Shown: positions 10,047 through 20,024, counted from the stretch's first letter. The stretch: DNA of 64,000 bases from an uncultured Pelagibacteraceae bacterium (GCA_902539165.1 CACBHY010000002.1:1-64000), one strand, 5' to 3'. Notes: generated by a model not told the origin, from the letters alone. Numbers and translations are program-made.

Positions 10047-11352
10047 ATTAATATATTTTCTAATTATTATTATTTTATCTGGCTGCTCTTTAAACAAAAA
10101 CTCCAAATTTTGGACTACATCAGAAAAGATTAGCAAAGAAACAAAGTTGGAGAATAAAATTTTAAAAGAAGAACTTTATAAAGAAGAAGATGTATTAGAA
10201 AAAGAATTTAATCAGAATCTTAAAATCAAAGTTGATGGTAAAACCAACTTTAATAATCAAATTGGTAATTACACCAACAACAATGGAAGGGTTAATTTTG
10301 ATGGAAATTTACAAAACATTTCAAGATACAAATTTTCAAAAATTAAGAATTTTTATCAATATGAACCTGAATTATCATTTCATGGGGACAATGTAATATT
10401 TTTTAACAATAAGGGAACAATTTTAAAATTTAATGAAAATTCAAAATTAAATTGGCAAAAAAATTATTACTCAAAGTCTGAAAAAAAACTAAAACCTGTT
10501 CTACAATTTGCAAATAACAATAAATATTTAGTCGTAGCTGACAATATAGCAAAATATTATTTGTTAGATATTGAAACTGGACAGCAGATTTGGTCTAAAA
10601 ATAATAATGCACCTTTTAATTCTCAAATAAAAATTTATGAAGATAAAATTTTTGTTATAGATTTTTCTAATACACTTAGATGTTTTTCATTAAAAAATGG
10701 AGAAGAATTATGGAATGTAAAAACAGAGAGTTCTTTAATACGCTCCCAAAAAAGGCTTTCTATGGTAATAGTGAAAAATACTATTCTATTTAATAATTCA
10801 ATCGGTGACATAAGTGCAGTAGATTTGAATAATGGAGAATTGTTGTGGCAATTACCAACACAAAGTAGTTTAATTTACGAGTCAACATTTTCTTTAGAAA
10901 CATCAGACATCATTACAGATAATAACAATCTGTATTTTTCAAATAATAAAAACCAGTTTTTTTCTGTAGATATCAATACTGGAAGTTTTAATTGGGAAAC
11001 TAAAATAAACTCAAACTTAAGGCCTACTTTAATTGGAAATATGCTATTCACTGTATCTCAAGAAGGATACTTATTTCTAGTTGAAAAAAATAATGGAAAT
11101 ATAATCAGATCTACCGATTTATTTGATCAGTTTAAAATCAAAAAAAGAGATGCTATAAGACCTACTGGTTTTATTTTAGGAAAAAATAAAATTTATCTTT
11201 CTACAGATAATGGTAGACTACTAGTTGTTGATATAGCAACAGGCAAAACAATTTCTACTTTAAAAATAGATAATGAAAAAATTCAAAGACCTAAAATATT
11301 AAATGAAAATTTATTTATTGTAAAAAATAATTCTATAATCAAACTTAATTAA
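10039..11352 (+). CDS. bamB: BamB-like PQQ/beta-propeller lipoprotein
   Basis: GTG start; lipobox (LIIIILSGC); repeated G..LW blades (DIETGQQIWSK, LKNGEELWNVKTE, LNNGELLWQLPT, NTGSFNWETKI). Confidence 0.7.
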   Translation: MNKLIYFLIIIILSGCSLNKNSKFWTTSEKISKETKLENKILKEELYKEEDVLEKEFNQNLKIKVDGKTNFNNQIGNYTNNNGRVNFDGNLQNISRYKFSKIKNFYQYEPELSFHGDNVIFFNNKGTILKFNENSKLNWQKNYYSKSEKKLKPVLQFANNNKYLVVADNIAKYYLLDIETGQQIWSKNNNAPFNSQIKIYEDKIFVIDFSNTLRCFSLKNGEELWNVKTESSLIRSQKRLSMVIVKNTILFNNSIGDISAVDLNNGELLWQLPTQSSLIYESTFSLETSDIITDNNNLYFSNNKNQFFSVDINTGSFNWETKINSNLRPTLIGNMLFTVSQEGYLFLVEKNNGNIIRSTDLFDQFKIKKRDAIRPTGFILGKNKIYLSTDNGRLLVVDIATGKTISTLKIDNEKIQRPKILNENLFIVKNNSIIKLN

Positions 11353-11780
11353 TGTTTCTAAAGTTACTGGATAAGTTGGGTCGAAAAAAAGTTGTTTTAG
11401 ATCGTGGGCCCTCTCATCCTAAATTTAGTGAGGCCAAACCATGGATGAACAGATATTATGTTCTTATGAGGCATAGACCTAAATGGTTTCCTTTTAATAT
11501 TTTAATTCATGAAATGTTGGCAAATGATCATGGTGAAGGAGTTCACAATCATACTTTTCCTTATATTACGATAATCATAAGAGGAGGATATTGGGAAACT
11601 CTTAAAACAGGTAAATATTGGAGACCTGTAGGTTATATAGGGTTTAGATCTGCTAATAATCTTCATAGAGTAGATCTTAAGCCAGGAACAAAACCTTTAA
11701 CTATATTTATTTCTGGACCGTTTGGATTACGTAAAGGACCAAGGTCAGAGTACGGTATCGATTTTAAAACAAAGAAATGA
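11352..11780 (+). CDS. conserved hypothetical, possible cupin fold
   Basis: HNHTFPYITIIIRGGYWE...LHRVDL pattern resembles a cupin metal-binding core. Confidence 0.45.
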   Translation: MFLKLLDKLGRKKVVLDRGPSHPKFSEAKPWMNRYYVLMRHRPKWFPFNILIHEMLANDHGEGVHNHTFPYITIIIRGGYWETLKTGKYWRPVGYIGFRSANNLHRVDLKPGTKPLTIFISGPFGLRKGPRSEYGIDFKTKK

Positions 11781-12847
11781 ATTTAGATAATCTTTTCAAA
11801 AATTTTTGTAAAAAAAATAATTTAGAAATAAATACTTATCAATTAGCAATAATAAATAAATTAAAGAATTATTACAGATCAAATTTTAATAAATCAATTT
11901 TTAAAAAATTATTTTTAAAAAACGATTTAAAACCATTTTTTTATTTACATGGTGGTGTTGGCGTTGGAAAAACTATGATCTTAAATTTTTTTTTTGATCT
12001 AGTTGAGGAAAAAAAATTAAGACAACATTTTAATGAGTTTATGTTAAGTTTTCATGATTTTGCACATGAAAAAAAAGAAAAAAATGAGGAAAATGTAATT
12101 AATCAATTTGTAAAAAATTTAAAATCTAAAACTAAACTAATTTATTTTGATGAGTTTCAAGTAACTAACATTGTTGATGCAATGATTCTAGGAAAGTTAT
12201 TTGAGCAAATATTTGAAGAAGATATTAAAATAATTTTAACATCAAATATAAAAATATCTGAACTATATAAAGATGGCCTTCAAAGAGACCAGTTTAAACC
12301 TTTTATAAAAATTATGGAAAAACAATCTATAGAGTGTGAACTTAAAATAGAGGATGATTATAGAAAAACAGATCATAACCAAAAACAAAGATATTTTTAT
12401 CCACTTAATCAAGAAACTAATTTTAAAATAAACAAATTTTTTAGAACTATCACAAAAGAAAAAAGTCACTCATCAAAAATTATTAATGTTAAAGGAAGAA
12501 ATTTTAAAATAGAAAATTTTTATGAGGGGGTTGCAAGATTTGATTTTAATGATTTGTGCAATCAAAATCTTGGTGCAGAAGATTATTTAGAAATAATTCA
12601 AGCCTGTAAATTTATTACTCTTGATAATATACCACAATTTAATGATATTAATTCCAATCAACAACATAGATTTATAACTTTAATAGATATCATTTATGAT
12701 AAAAATATTCCTCTAGCAGTAACTGCAGAGCAAAATATAGATCAATTTACTTCCTCGAGATTATTAGAAAACTCATTTAAACGAACTATCAGTCGATTAT
12801 ATGAGTTAACATCTGAAGAAAGGAATAATGAAGCAAGAGTTCTTTAA
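11777..12847 (+). CDS. zapE: AFG1/ZapE-like P-loop ATPase
   Basis: LHGGVGVGKTMI Walker A, LIYFDEFQVTNIVDAMI Walker B typical of AFG1 family. Confidence 0.85.
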   Translation: MNLDNLFKNFCKKNNLEINTYQLAIINKLKNYYRSNFNKSIFKKLFLKNDLKPFFYLHGGVGVGKTMILNFFFDLVEEKKLRQHFNEFMLSFHDFAHEKKEKNEENVINQFVKNLKSKTKLIYFDEFQVTNIVDAMILGKLFEQIFEEDIKIILTSNIKISELYKDGLQRDQFKPFIKIMEKQSIECELKIEDDYRKTDHNQKQRYFYPLNQETNFKINKFFRTITKEKSHSSKIINVKGRNFKIENFYEGVARFDFNDLCNQNLGAEDYLEIIQACKFITLDNIPQFNDINSNQQHRFITLIDIIYDKNIPLAVTAEQNIDQFTSSRLLENSFKRTISRLYELTSEERNNEARVL

Positions 12848-13247
12848 TTTTAAAATAAATACTGCCGGTCAAGGGCTGTATGAATTCACCGATAAGACAA
12901 TTCAGTGGATCAACAAAAATAATTTTAAAAATGGAATACTTAATCTAAGCATTCAACACACTAGTGCATCTTTAATTGTTCAAGAAAATGCTGATCCAGA
13001 TGTTCAAACAGATTTAATAAATTATTTTGATAAATTAGTACCTATGGATAATAAGTTGTATGTACATACCACCGAAGGCAAAGATGATATGCCTGCACAT
13101 ATTAAATCGGCACTAACCAATAATCAAATCACTCTTAGTATTAAAGATAATGAATTGTTACTTGGAACTTGGCAGGGTTTATATTTATTTGAACATCGTT
13201 TAGAGACACAAAATAGAACAATTATTCACCATTTCATTGGAGATTAA
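12828..13247 (+). CDS. YjbQ family (secondary thiamine-phosphate synthase-like) protein
   Basis: LNLSIQHTSASLIVQENADPDVQTDL... EGKDDMPAHIKSAL...LLGTWQGLYLFEHR, canonical UPF0047 motifs. Confidence 0.9.
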   Translation: MKQEFFNFKINTAGQGLYEFTDKTIQWINKNNFKNGILNLSIQHTSASLIVQENADPDVQTDLINYFDKLVPMDNKLYVHTTEGKDDMPAHIKSALTNNQITLSIKDNELLLGTWQGLYLFEHRLETQNRTIIHHFIGD

Positions 13248-13254
13248 AATTACA

Positions 13255-13716
13255 TTATCTATATGGGTCATATGCCCATTGCAAAATTGCTTGTCTTTGC
13301 CTTTTTCTACATCCTAAATCACCTTGCTCACAATTTTTTTCAATTGCAAGCACATGTCTTCTGAAATTTTTCCATCTTTTAATTTGTATTTCATCTATGT
13401 GTGAAATTCTTCTTCCATTAGTAAATCTGCAATACCATTGAAACCAACCTAATGGGTCCTCTTTAAAAATCCATCCTTTTTCAATCCAATGTTCTCTTGA
13501 AAGACCTGAAACAACTTTAAATCTATTTAGGCTTACATCAAAATTCTTACTGATTTTTGCATTTTTAAACCATGATTTTGGAAATTCTTTAATATCTAAG
13601 CCAAAGTAAGAACCACCAAACACTCCTAGTTCCAACATTCTTTTTGGGGATAATTCAGGTTTAAAAATTTTATAAAAATCTAAATTTGCAACTTCTTTAT
13701 TTATTACTTTTCTCAT
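13255..13716 (-). CDS. conserved hypothetical protein
   Basis: Intact 153-aa ORF on the strand of its neighbours; W/R-rich composition. Confidence 0.45.
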   Translation of the reverse strand: MRKVINKEVANLDFYKIFKPELSPKRMLELGVFGGSYFGLDIKEFPKSWFKNAKISKNFDVSLNRFKVVSGLSREHWIEKGWIFKEDPLGWFQWYCRFTNGRRISHIDEIQIKRWKNFRRHVLAIEKNCEQGDLGCRKRQRQAILQWAYDPYR

Positions 13717-13728
13717 TAATCTTTTAAA

Positions 13729-14856
13729 TTATTGATTTGTAAGTTTTTTATACATTTCTTTATCAGTATCACCTTCACAACCAAAAACTAAAACATTGGA
13801 TTTTTCGTTAAGATCTAGTTTATGTCTAATATTTTCATCTTCACAAACTGTTATTAAGCTAATTACACCTGGTGCAGAATTCTCTCCTGCTACAATTTTT
13901 TCGTCACTAAAGCTTGAATTCCCAAGTAATTTCATAGTTTTTGCAATATCGTCGTCTGGTAAACTCACACAATGTTTTACTGAATTTTTTAAGATTTGCC
14001 ATGGAACTAATGAAACCTCTCCACATGACATACCACCCATCAAACTTTCCCTTTTTATATCTATCTTTTCTATTTTTCCAGTTTTAATACTTTCCATAAC
14101 GCATGCTGCACTATCCGGCTCTACAACTATAGTAATTGGAATATTATTTAAATACCTTGCAATACCAGACATCATAGCTGCTGCCATACCTCCAACACCT
14201 GCTTGTAAGATTATATGACTAATTTTTTGATCTTTGATTTGGTCAGAAATCTCTTTCATCATTACCGTATACCCTGCCATTGTATACTTTGGAACTTGCA
14301 CATAATTTTCCCAGGCAACATCTTGCACGATTTGCCAATTATTTTCTGTAGATTGTCTGATACATTCTAACAATGATTTTTCATAGTTTCCTTTAACTTT
14401 TATTACATCAGCCCCAAGATCTGACATAGCTCTTCCTCTTGCATCACTTACAAATTCACTTATAAATATTTTACAACTTAAATCTAATCTTTTTGCACCC
14501 CAAGCCACAGATCTTCCATGATTTCCCGCTGTGGCAGTTGCTACAACAATATTTTTATTTCCTTTGCTTACTTTTTCTACAGCATAGGCACCACCAAGAG
14601 CTTTAAAGGACTTAAGATCGAACCTTTTATTTTCATCTTTATAATAAATTTTATTGAGATGTAATTCTTTTGATAATTTATTTAATTCTATTAAAGGAGT
14701 AGGGGTATAACCATCCCATTTTGAAATGCTAGAATATGCATCATCTATTTCAATTTCTGATAGATAATTTAGGATTTGTTTTTTATTAAAAGAGTAATTT
14801 TTATTATTTATGAATTCTGAGTACTTCCATTGATGACCATTAGACAGTATCGTCAT
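13729..14856 (-). CDS. PLP-dependent diaminopropionate ammonia-lyase-like protein
   Basis: YKDENKRFDLKSFKALGGAYAV PLP-lysine region, TATAGNHGRSVAW, LQAGVGGMAAA. Confidence 0.7.
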   Translation of the reverse strand: MTILSNGHQWKYSEFINNKNYSFNKKQILNYLSEIEIDDAYSSISKWDGYTPTPLIELNKLSKELHLNKIYYKDENKRFDLKSFKALGGAYAVEKVSKGNKNIVVATATAGNHGRSVAWGAKRLDLSCKIFISEFVSDARGRAMSDLGADVIKVKGNYEKSLLECIRQSTENNWQIVQDVAWENYVQVPKYTMAGYTVMMKEISDQIKDQKISHIILQAGVGGMAAAMMSGIARYLNNIPITIVVEPDSAACVMESIKTGKIEKIDIKRESLMGGMSCGEVSLVPWQILKNSVKHCVSLPDDDIAKTMKLLGNSSFSDEKIVAGENSAPGVISLITVCEDENIRHKLDLNEKSNVLVFGCEGDTDKEMYKKLTNQ

Positions 14857-14859
14857 AAT

Positions 14860-16185
14860 CTAACAATCTAAGGTATTATCTTTTTCCCATTTTGTTACAG
14901 GTTTTGTTTTGTCAAAATTTCCTTTAGATTTAAACTCTTTAATTTCACTGTTTCTGAGTTTTATATAACTCTCAATTGTTTCTTCTCCAAAAGCATTATT
15001 CATTTCTTTGTTATCTTTTAATAATTCTAGTGATTGATCCAACTCATCAGGTAGTTTAGGTAAATCAGGATATTTTTCATAATCTGTATACATATTACAA
15101 TCTAAGGGTTTGCCAGGATCAATTTTATTTTTTAAACCATATAATCCTGCAGCTAGAACACTTGCTTGCAACAAGTATGGATTAGCAGACCCATCCATTA
15201 ATCTTAATTCAAATCTTCCAGGGTCAGGTATTCTAATCATATGTGTTCTATTGTTGCCAGTATAAGAAATACTACTTGGTGACCAAGATGCCCCTGATTT
15301 TGTTGGTGGAGCATTTATTCTTCTATAACTATTTATTGTTGGATTAAAAAAAGCCGATAGAGAGGAAGCATTTTTTATAACTCCTCCTAAAAAATTATAA
15401 GCCATTTTACTCAATCCAAGTTCGTCTGATTTTTCTAAAAATTTATTTTTTTTACCTTGCCAGACAGATATGTGTGCATGACAACCGTTCCCTGTTAAAT
15501 TTTGAAATGGCTTAGGCATAAAGGTTGCTCTCAAACCATGTTTTTCAGCTATCGTCTTTACCATATATTTGAAAAAAGTATGTCTATCAGCTGTTTTTAA
15601 ACAATCGTCGTAGTCCCAATTCATTTCAAATTGTCCGTTCGCATCTTCATGATCATTTTGGTAAGGGCCCCATCCCATTTCAATCATACAATCACAAATT
15701 TCTTTAATTAAATCATACCTTCTCATTAATGCCGATTGATCATAGCATGGTTTGGATTGTGTATCTCTCGGGTCAGCAATGCTTTCCCCATCAGGTGAAA
15801 TTAAAAAATATTCACACTCCACTCCTGATTTCATAGTTAAATTTTGTTTTTTTAATTTCTTTATTTGATTTTTCAACATTACCCTAGGTGATGCTTCAAC
15901 AGGTTTACCATTCATCCATAAGTCTGATGCAAGCCATCCAACTTCTTTATTCCAAGGGAGTTGTATTAAGCTATCTGGATCAGGTATTCCAAACATGTCA
16001 GAGTCAGCAGGAGACATGTCTAACCATGCTGCGAAACCTGCAAAACCTGCACCAGCATTTTGCATCTCTTTAATTGCTCGAGCAGGGACTAATTTTGATC
16101 TTAGAACACCAAATAGATCAACAAAACTAATTAAAAAATATTTTATTTTTTTTTGCTTTGCAATCTTAAATAAGTTTTTAGACAT
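14860..16185 (-). CDS. gmaS: glutamine synthetase family protein, gamma-glutamylmethylamide synthetase-like (GmaS/GlnT)
   Basis: 441 aa; KIKYFLISFVDLFGVLRSKLVPA, NDHEDANGQFEMNWDYDDCLKTADRHTFFKYMVK, GCHAHISVW, RFELRLMDGSANPYLLQA, as recalled for GmaS-type sequences. Confidence 0.7.
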   Translation of the reverse strand: MSKNLFKIAKQKKIKYFLISFVDLFGVLRSKLVPARAIKEMQNAGAGFAGFAAWLDMSPADSDMFGIPDPDSLIQLPWNKEVGWLASDLWMNGKPVEASPRVMLKNQIKKLKKQNLTMKSGVECEYFLISPDGESIADPRDTQSKPCYDQSALMRRYDLIKEICDCMIEMGWGPYQNDHEDANGQFEMNWDYDDCLKTADRHTFFKYMVKTIAEKHGLRATFMPKPFQNLTGNGCHAHISVWQGKKNKFLEKSDELGLSKMAYNFLGGVIKNASSLSAFFNPTINSYRRINAPPTKSGASWSPSSISYTGNNRTHMIRIPDPGRFELRLMDGSANPYLLQASVLAAGLYGLKNKIDPGKPLDCNMYTDYEKYPDLPKLPDELDQSLELLKDNKEMNNAFGEETIESYIKLRNSEIKEFKSKGNFDKTKPVTKWEKDNTLDC

Positions 16186-16202
16186 AAATTAAGCTATCAC
16201 AA

Positions 16203-16355
16203 TTACTTTAAAAATGAAAAGATAGTTTCTTTATAATAAAATAGATTTACTACAATTATTAAGATTACTGCGAGAATTACGCCGTACTTTGCTTTTGGAA
16301 AAGCAACTCCTCTCATCTTACTAGGCCTTAGCTCTTCTTTGTCGTTCTCACTCAT
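16203..16355 (-). CDS. 50-aa putative single-pass membrane protein (not in ORF track)
   Basis: MSENDKEELRPSKMRGVAFPKAKYGVILAVILIIVVNLFYYKETIFSFLK; charged N-terminus plus one hydrophobic helix; lies between terminator 16368-16399 and the gmaS-like gene. Confidence 0.5.
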   Translation of the reverse strand: MSENDKEELRPSKMRGVAFPKAKYGVILAVILIIVVNLFYYKETIFSFLK

Positions 16356-16367
16356 TATATTAAGATT

Positions 16368-16399
16368 AAAAAAAAGGGCGCCACATTCAAGTAGCGCCC
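16368..16399 (-). terminator. Rho-independent terminator/attenuator
   Basis: Minus strand GGGCGC-TACTTGAATGTG-GCGCCC followed by TTTTTTTT. Confidence 0.8.
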
Positions 16400-16414
16400 A
16401 AATTTTAATTTATT

Positions 16415-16645
16415 TTACCAATCGGTAATATTGCTTTTATGATCGTTTGCACCGTGTCTTTTTTTAGATAATCTATCAAGTTCTTCCCTCTCAGATTTAT
16501 CTGTGATGACACTCCATCCAATCCATACAGCAATTAACAATAGGACTAGTATAAATTCACTAGATCCTGCTCCAGGATAAACCGATCCAGCAACCTCTTC
16601 TGCAGGTTTATTTAGATGATCTATCCAGTTTGATACTGTAGCCAT
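16415..16645 (-). CDS. 76-aa small membrane protein downstream of amt
   Basis: MATVSNWIDHLNKPAEEVAGSVYPGAGSSEFILVLLLIAVWIGWSVITDKSEREELDRLSKKRHG; one TM helix, same strand, 11 nt after amt. Confidence 0.65.
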   Translation of the reverse strand: MATVSNWIDHLNKPAEEVAGSVYPGAGSSEFILVLLLIAVWIGWSVITDKSEREELDRLSKKRHGANDHKSNITDW

Positions 16646-16656
16646 ATTTTTCTCCT

Positions 16657-18057
16657 TTACCTGGTTGCTGATGAAACTGCTTTTTCATCATCTTTAGCAG
16701 CCTCCATCATTTCATAGTCTAGTCCTGCTATCTCAACTTCTCTTGGGATTCTTAATTTACCCATTCCGTTAAGAACTCTAGCAATTATATATCCTGGTAT
16801 AAGTCCTAGAACAAAGAACATTATTATTGCTCCTATAAATTGACCCAATGGATTAATTGTTGCGTAAGTTGTTCCATCAAACATAGCTCCAACGCTATAT
16901 CCAGATGAAGGATAACCATTTAAAACAAATCCACAAATTACAAGTCCAATAAAACCAGCATAACCATGTACAGCTACAGCTCCAACCGCATCATCAATTT
17001 TGAACTTTCGTTCAACCCAATAATGAAGTTTGTAAGAAATCACAACACCAATCATACCAATAATTAAAGCTTGAATTGGATGATATAAGTCATTTCCAGC
17101 TGATGCACATATTATACCTGCTAGTCCACTTGAGTAAGTCCAGAAAGGATCACCTTTTGCTATAACATACCCAGCTAACAATCCACCTGATAACGACATT
17201 AAGAAGTTCATAGTTATTCCACTTAATGTGGTAGGTGTTAAATAGATGTTAGTTGCTGTCCAGAATGTTACTCCTTCCATTCCATACTCAGGTCCAAGGT
17301 CATATATCGGAACATTACAAGCTGCATAAAATCCCCAGAAACCAGTATAAATCAGAAATAATCCAATAGTAACTAGCCAAGGATTTCGTGGTCCTATATT
17401 TCTTGGTTCACCACTTGATGAGAATTTACCAATTCTCGGTCCTAAAACCATTAGAACACCTAGCGCAAATCCACCTGCTATTGCGTGAATAACACCTGAT
17501 GCATAAGCATCATGATATCCTAAAATTTTAAGCATCCATCCATCAAAGTGCCATCCCCATGAAGCATCTATCGACCAGAAAACAGATCCGATCGCAATTG
17601 CTAAAACTCCAAATGCGAAAGTTGTTATCCTTTCAATAATAGCACCCGAAACGATAGAAGCAGCTGTCCATGAAAATAATAAGAACGCTGCCCAGAAAAC
17701 ACCCATTATATGGTCGTTAAGATTTATTGCCATAAGAGCATTAGTTGGATTAGCAAGATCATTTCCTCCAAATCCTCCACCTAAAACGAGCCCAGTACTT
17801 TCCGTCATTATTGATGGTGCTATTCCTGGTCCTGTAGGAAAAGCCCAATAAATCCACCAACCAAATAAAAACCAAGTTACTGTTACCAAAGGTATCAGCA
17901 TTGTATTTTTCATTAAGGTATGTTGGTGGTGTTTGTATCTTGAAGCTCCAACTTCATACATACAGAAACCGACGTGAATTAAAAACATCAGTACCACTGT
18001 TACCCAGTAGTAAAACTCTGTAAATATAGTAGTAAGAGCACCTAACTGATCAGTCAT
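16657..18057 (-). CDS. amt: Amt/MEP/Rh family ammonium (possibly methylammonium) transporter
   Basis: 466 aa polytopic; DGWMLKILGYHDAYASGVIHAIAGGFALGVLMVLGPRIG, DDAVGAVAVHGYAGFIG. Confidence 0.85.
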   Translation of the reverse strand: MTDQLGALTTIFTEFYYWVTVVLMFLIHVGFCMYEVGASRYKHHQHTLMKNTMLIPLVTVTWFLFGWWIYWAFPTGPGIAPSIMTESTGLVLGGGFGGNDLANPTNALMAINLNDHIMGVFWAAFLLFSWTAASIVSGAIIERITTFAFGVLAIAIGSVFWSIDASWGWHFDGWMLKILGYHDAYASGVIHAIAGGFALGVLMVLGPRIGKFSSSGEPRNIGPRNPWLVTIGLFLIYTGFWGFYAACNVPIYDLGPEYGMEGVTFWTATNIYLTPTTLSGITMNFLMSLSGGLLAGYVIAKGDPFWTYSSGLAGIICASAGNDLYHPIQALIIGMIGVVISYKLHYWVERKFKIDDAVGAVAVHGYAGFIGLVICGFVLNGYPSSGYSVGAMFDGTTYATINPLGQFIGAIIMFFVLGLIPGYIIARVLNGMGKLRIPREVEIAGLDYEMMEAAKDDEKAVSSATR

Positions 18058-18181
18058 TTTTTACCCCCATATTTGTTTAAGAAAGCTTATGAAATTTCAA
18101 AGGGTGTTACAAATAAAACAACTCTAAAAAACCTACTGTGGACAATAGATTTGAAAATAAAAACAACTCTCGATTGTGATG

Positions 18182-18595
18182 TTAAAATTTTAGATAGGCT
18201 TTTTTCAAATCAACAAGTGGATGCTTAGGCGACATTTGAAACTTAACTAACAGTTCTCTAGCTATCATATCTCTATCTTGTTGATTGTTAGGTAATTTAA
18301 TTGATTTTGGAATAGTAACCCAACCGTTAGCATTTCTACAAAATACTGCTGGTCTATCTTCTTCATAACCCATATGTACATCTTCTAGCCAGTTTAAATC
18401 ATCCCATCCCATAGCTTCAATATACTTCTTTAAAAATGGAGTTATCTTTTCGTAATCAGGAAGTAAGTTAACATCATATCTATAACCAATATGTTGACCA
18501 ATTAATTTTTCTCTTGCAGTTTCCTTAAAAGTACCAAGCTTATCTTTTTTTGGTTTGCTTTTAGATTTAATTTTTTTTGTTTTTTTCTTTGGCAT
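18182..18595 (-). CDS. conserved hypothetical with Lys-rich N-terminus
   Basis: 137-aa ORF directly downstream of the glutamate-synthase-like gene; leader MPKKKTKKIKSKSKPKKDK. Confidence 0.6.
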   Translation of the reverse strand: MPKKKTKKIKSKSKPKKDKLGTFKETAREKLIGQHIGYRYDVNLLPDYEKITPFLKKYIEAMGWDDLNWLEDVHMGYEEDRPAVFCRNANGWVTIPKSIKLPNNQQDRDMIARELLVKFQMSPKHPLVDLKKAYLKF

Positions 18596-18602
18596 AGTTA
18601 CC

Positions 18603-20024
18603 TTATATTTTGTGATAGTTATCTACTCCAACAGTATAATTAGTACCAGCTAAAGGAACTTTAGCTAACGCAGATGCCTCAGATGTTAATGCAGCTAAAT
18701 CTTCTGGCTCTAACGAATGTATGTTTGTTTTACCACAAGCTCTTGCCAACAATTGAGCTTCTAGAGTCATTGAATGCAAATAATTATAAACTCTTAAAGC
18801 AGCGTCATCGGGATTTAATCTTGCTCTTAATTTTGGATCTTGCGTAGCAACTCCTACTGGGCAACGACCTGTGTGACAGTGGTAACATTCTCCAGCTTTT
18901 ACACCCATTTCTTTTTCAAAATCAGCTTCAGGAATATCTTTGTTACAGTTTAGTGCAATCATTGATCCTGTACCAATTGCAATTGCATCAGCTCCTAAAG
19001 CTAGGGCTTTTGCCATATCGGCACCATCTCTTACACCACCTGCATAAATTAGAGTTACCTTTCCAGTTTTACCAACATCATCAATCGCTCTTCTGGCTTC
19101 TCTAATAGCAGCAATTCCAGGTATTCCAGTATTTGCAGCAGCAATGTGTGGTCCAGCTCCAGTTGATCCTTCCATTCCATCTAAATAAATTGAATCAGGA
19201 TCACATTTTGCAGCCATACGCACATCATCATAAACTTTTGATGCTCCTAATTTTAATTGAATTGGAACTTTATTTTTTGTTAATTGTCTTAATTCTTCAA
19301 CTTTCAAAGCTAAATCATCAGGACCTAACCAGTCAGGGTGTCTAGCAGGTGATCTTTGGTCAATACCTGAAGGTAGTGATCTCATTTCTGCAACTTGGTC
19401 AGTTACTTTTTGCCCCATAAGGTGGCCACCCATTCCAACTTTTTGACCTTGTCCTATAAAAACTTCTATTCCATCAGCTAACTGAGCATGATGAGGATTA
19501 AAGCCGTATCTTGATTGAATACATTGATAATACCATTTTTCAGAATACCTTCTTTCATCCGGTATCATTCCACCTTCACCTGAACAAGTAGCGCTACCAG
19601 CCATAGTTGCTCCTCTTGCTAAAGCAGTTTTAGCTTCATAAGATAGTGCACCAAAACTCATCCCAGTAATATAAACTGGAATATCTAATTCAATTGGGTT
19701 TTCACATCTTGGACCAATTACTGTTTTTGTCTCACATTTTTCTCTATAACCTTCAATTACAAATCTTGTTAATGTTCCTGGTAAGAAAACTAAATCATCA
19801 AATGTTGGAATTTTTTTCATTAATGCCATTCCACGCATTCTGTATCTCCCTAACTGTGCTTTAATATGTATGTCGTCGATTACTTCAGGAGTGAAGATAG
19901 CGTTATGCCCTAATAAACTTTTATTTCTTTTTCCATCTTCGTGTGCGTGAACGTCAGCTTTTCCACCAACTCCTTTTCCATTTGATTTTACTTTTCCATT
20001 TTTTTTACTTTTTTTCTTAGGCAT
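18603..20024 (-). CDS. mgsC: FMN-binding glutamate synthase-like protein (MgsC/GlxD-type)
   Basis: GMSFGALSYEAKTALARGA, YAGGVRDGADMAKALALGADAIAIGTG, CYHCHTGRCPVGVATQDP (Fe-S Cys motif). Confidence 0.75.
   Translation of the reverse strand: MPKKKSKKNGKVKSNGKGVGGKADVHAHEDGKRNKSLLGHNAIFTPEVIDDIHIKAQLGRYRMRGMALMKKIPTFDDLVFLPGTLTRFVIEGYREKCETKTVIGPRCENPIELDIPVYITGMSFGALSYEAKTALARGATMAGSATCSGEGGMIPDERRYSEKWYYQCIQSRYGFNPHHAQLADGIEVFIGQGQKVGMGGHLMGQKVTDQVAEMRSLPSGIDQRSPARHPDWLGPDDLALKVEELRQLTKNKVPIQLKLGASKVYDDVRMAAKCDPDSIYLDGMEGSTGAGPHIAAANTGIPGIAAIREARRAIDDVGKTGKVTLIYAGGVRDGADMAKALALGADAIAIGTGSMIALNCNKDIPEADFEKEMGVKAGECYHCHTGRCPVGVATQDPKLRARLNPDDAALRVYNYLHSMTLEAQLLARACGKTNIHSLEPEDLAALTSEASALAKVPLAGTNYTVGVDNYHKI

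Noticed and set aside
11880-12500. Long poly-A/poly-T tracts as possible slippage sites
   Set aside because: Consistent with general AT-rich composition and Lys/Phe codons; the ZapE-like ORF is intact.
13796-14218. Plus-strand 140-aa ORF
   Set aside because: Antisense to the intact PLP-lyase gene, low-complexity Ser/Ile-rich shadow ORF.
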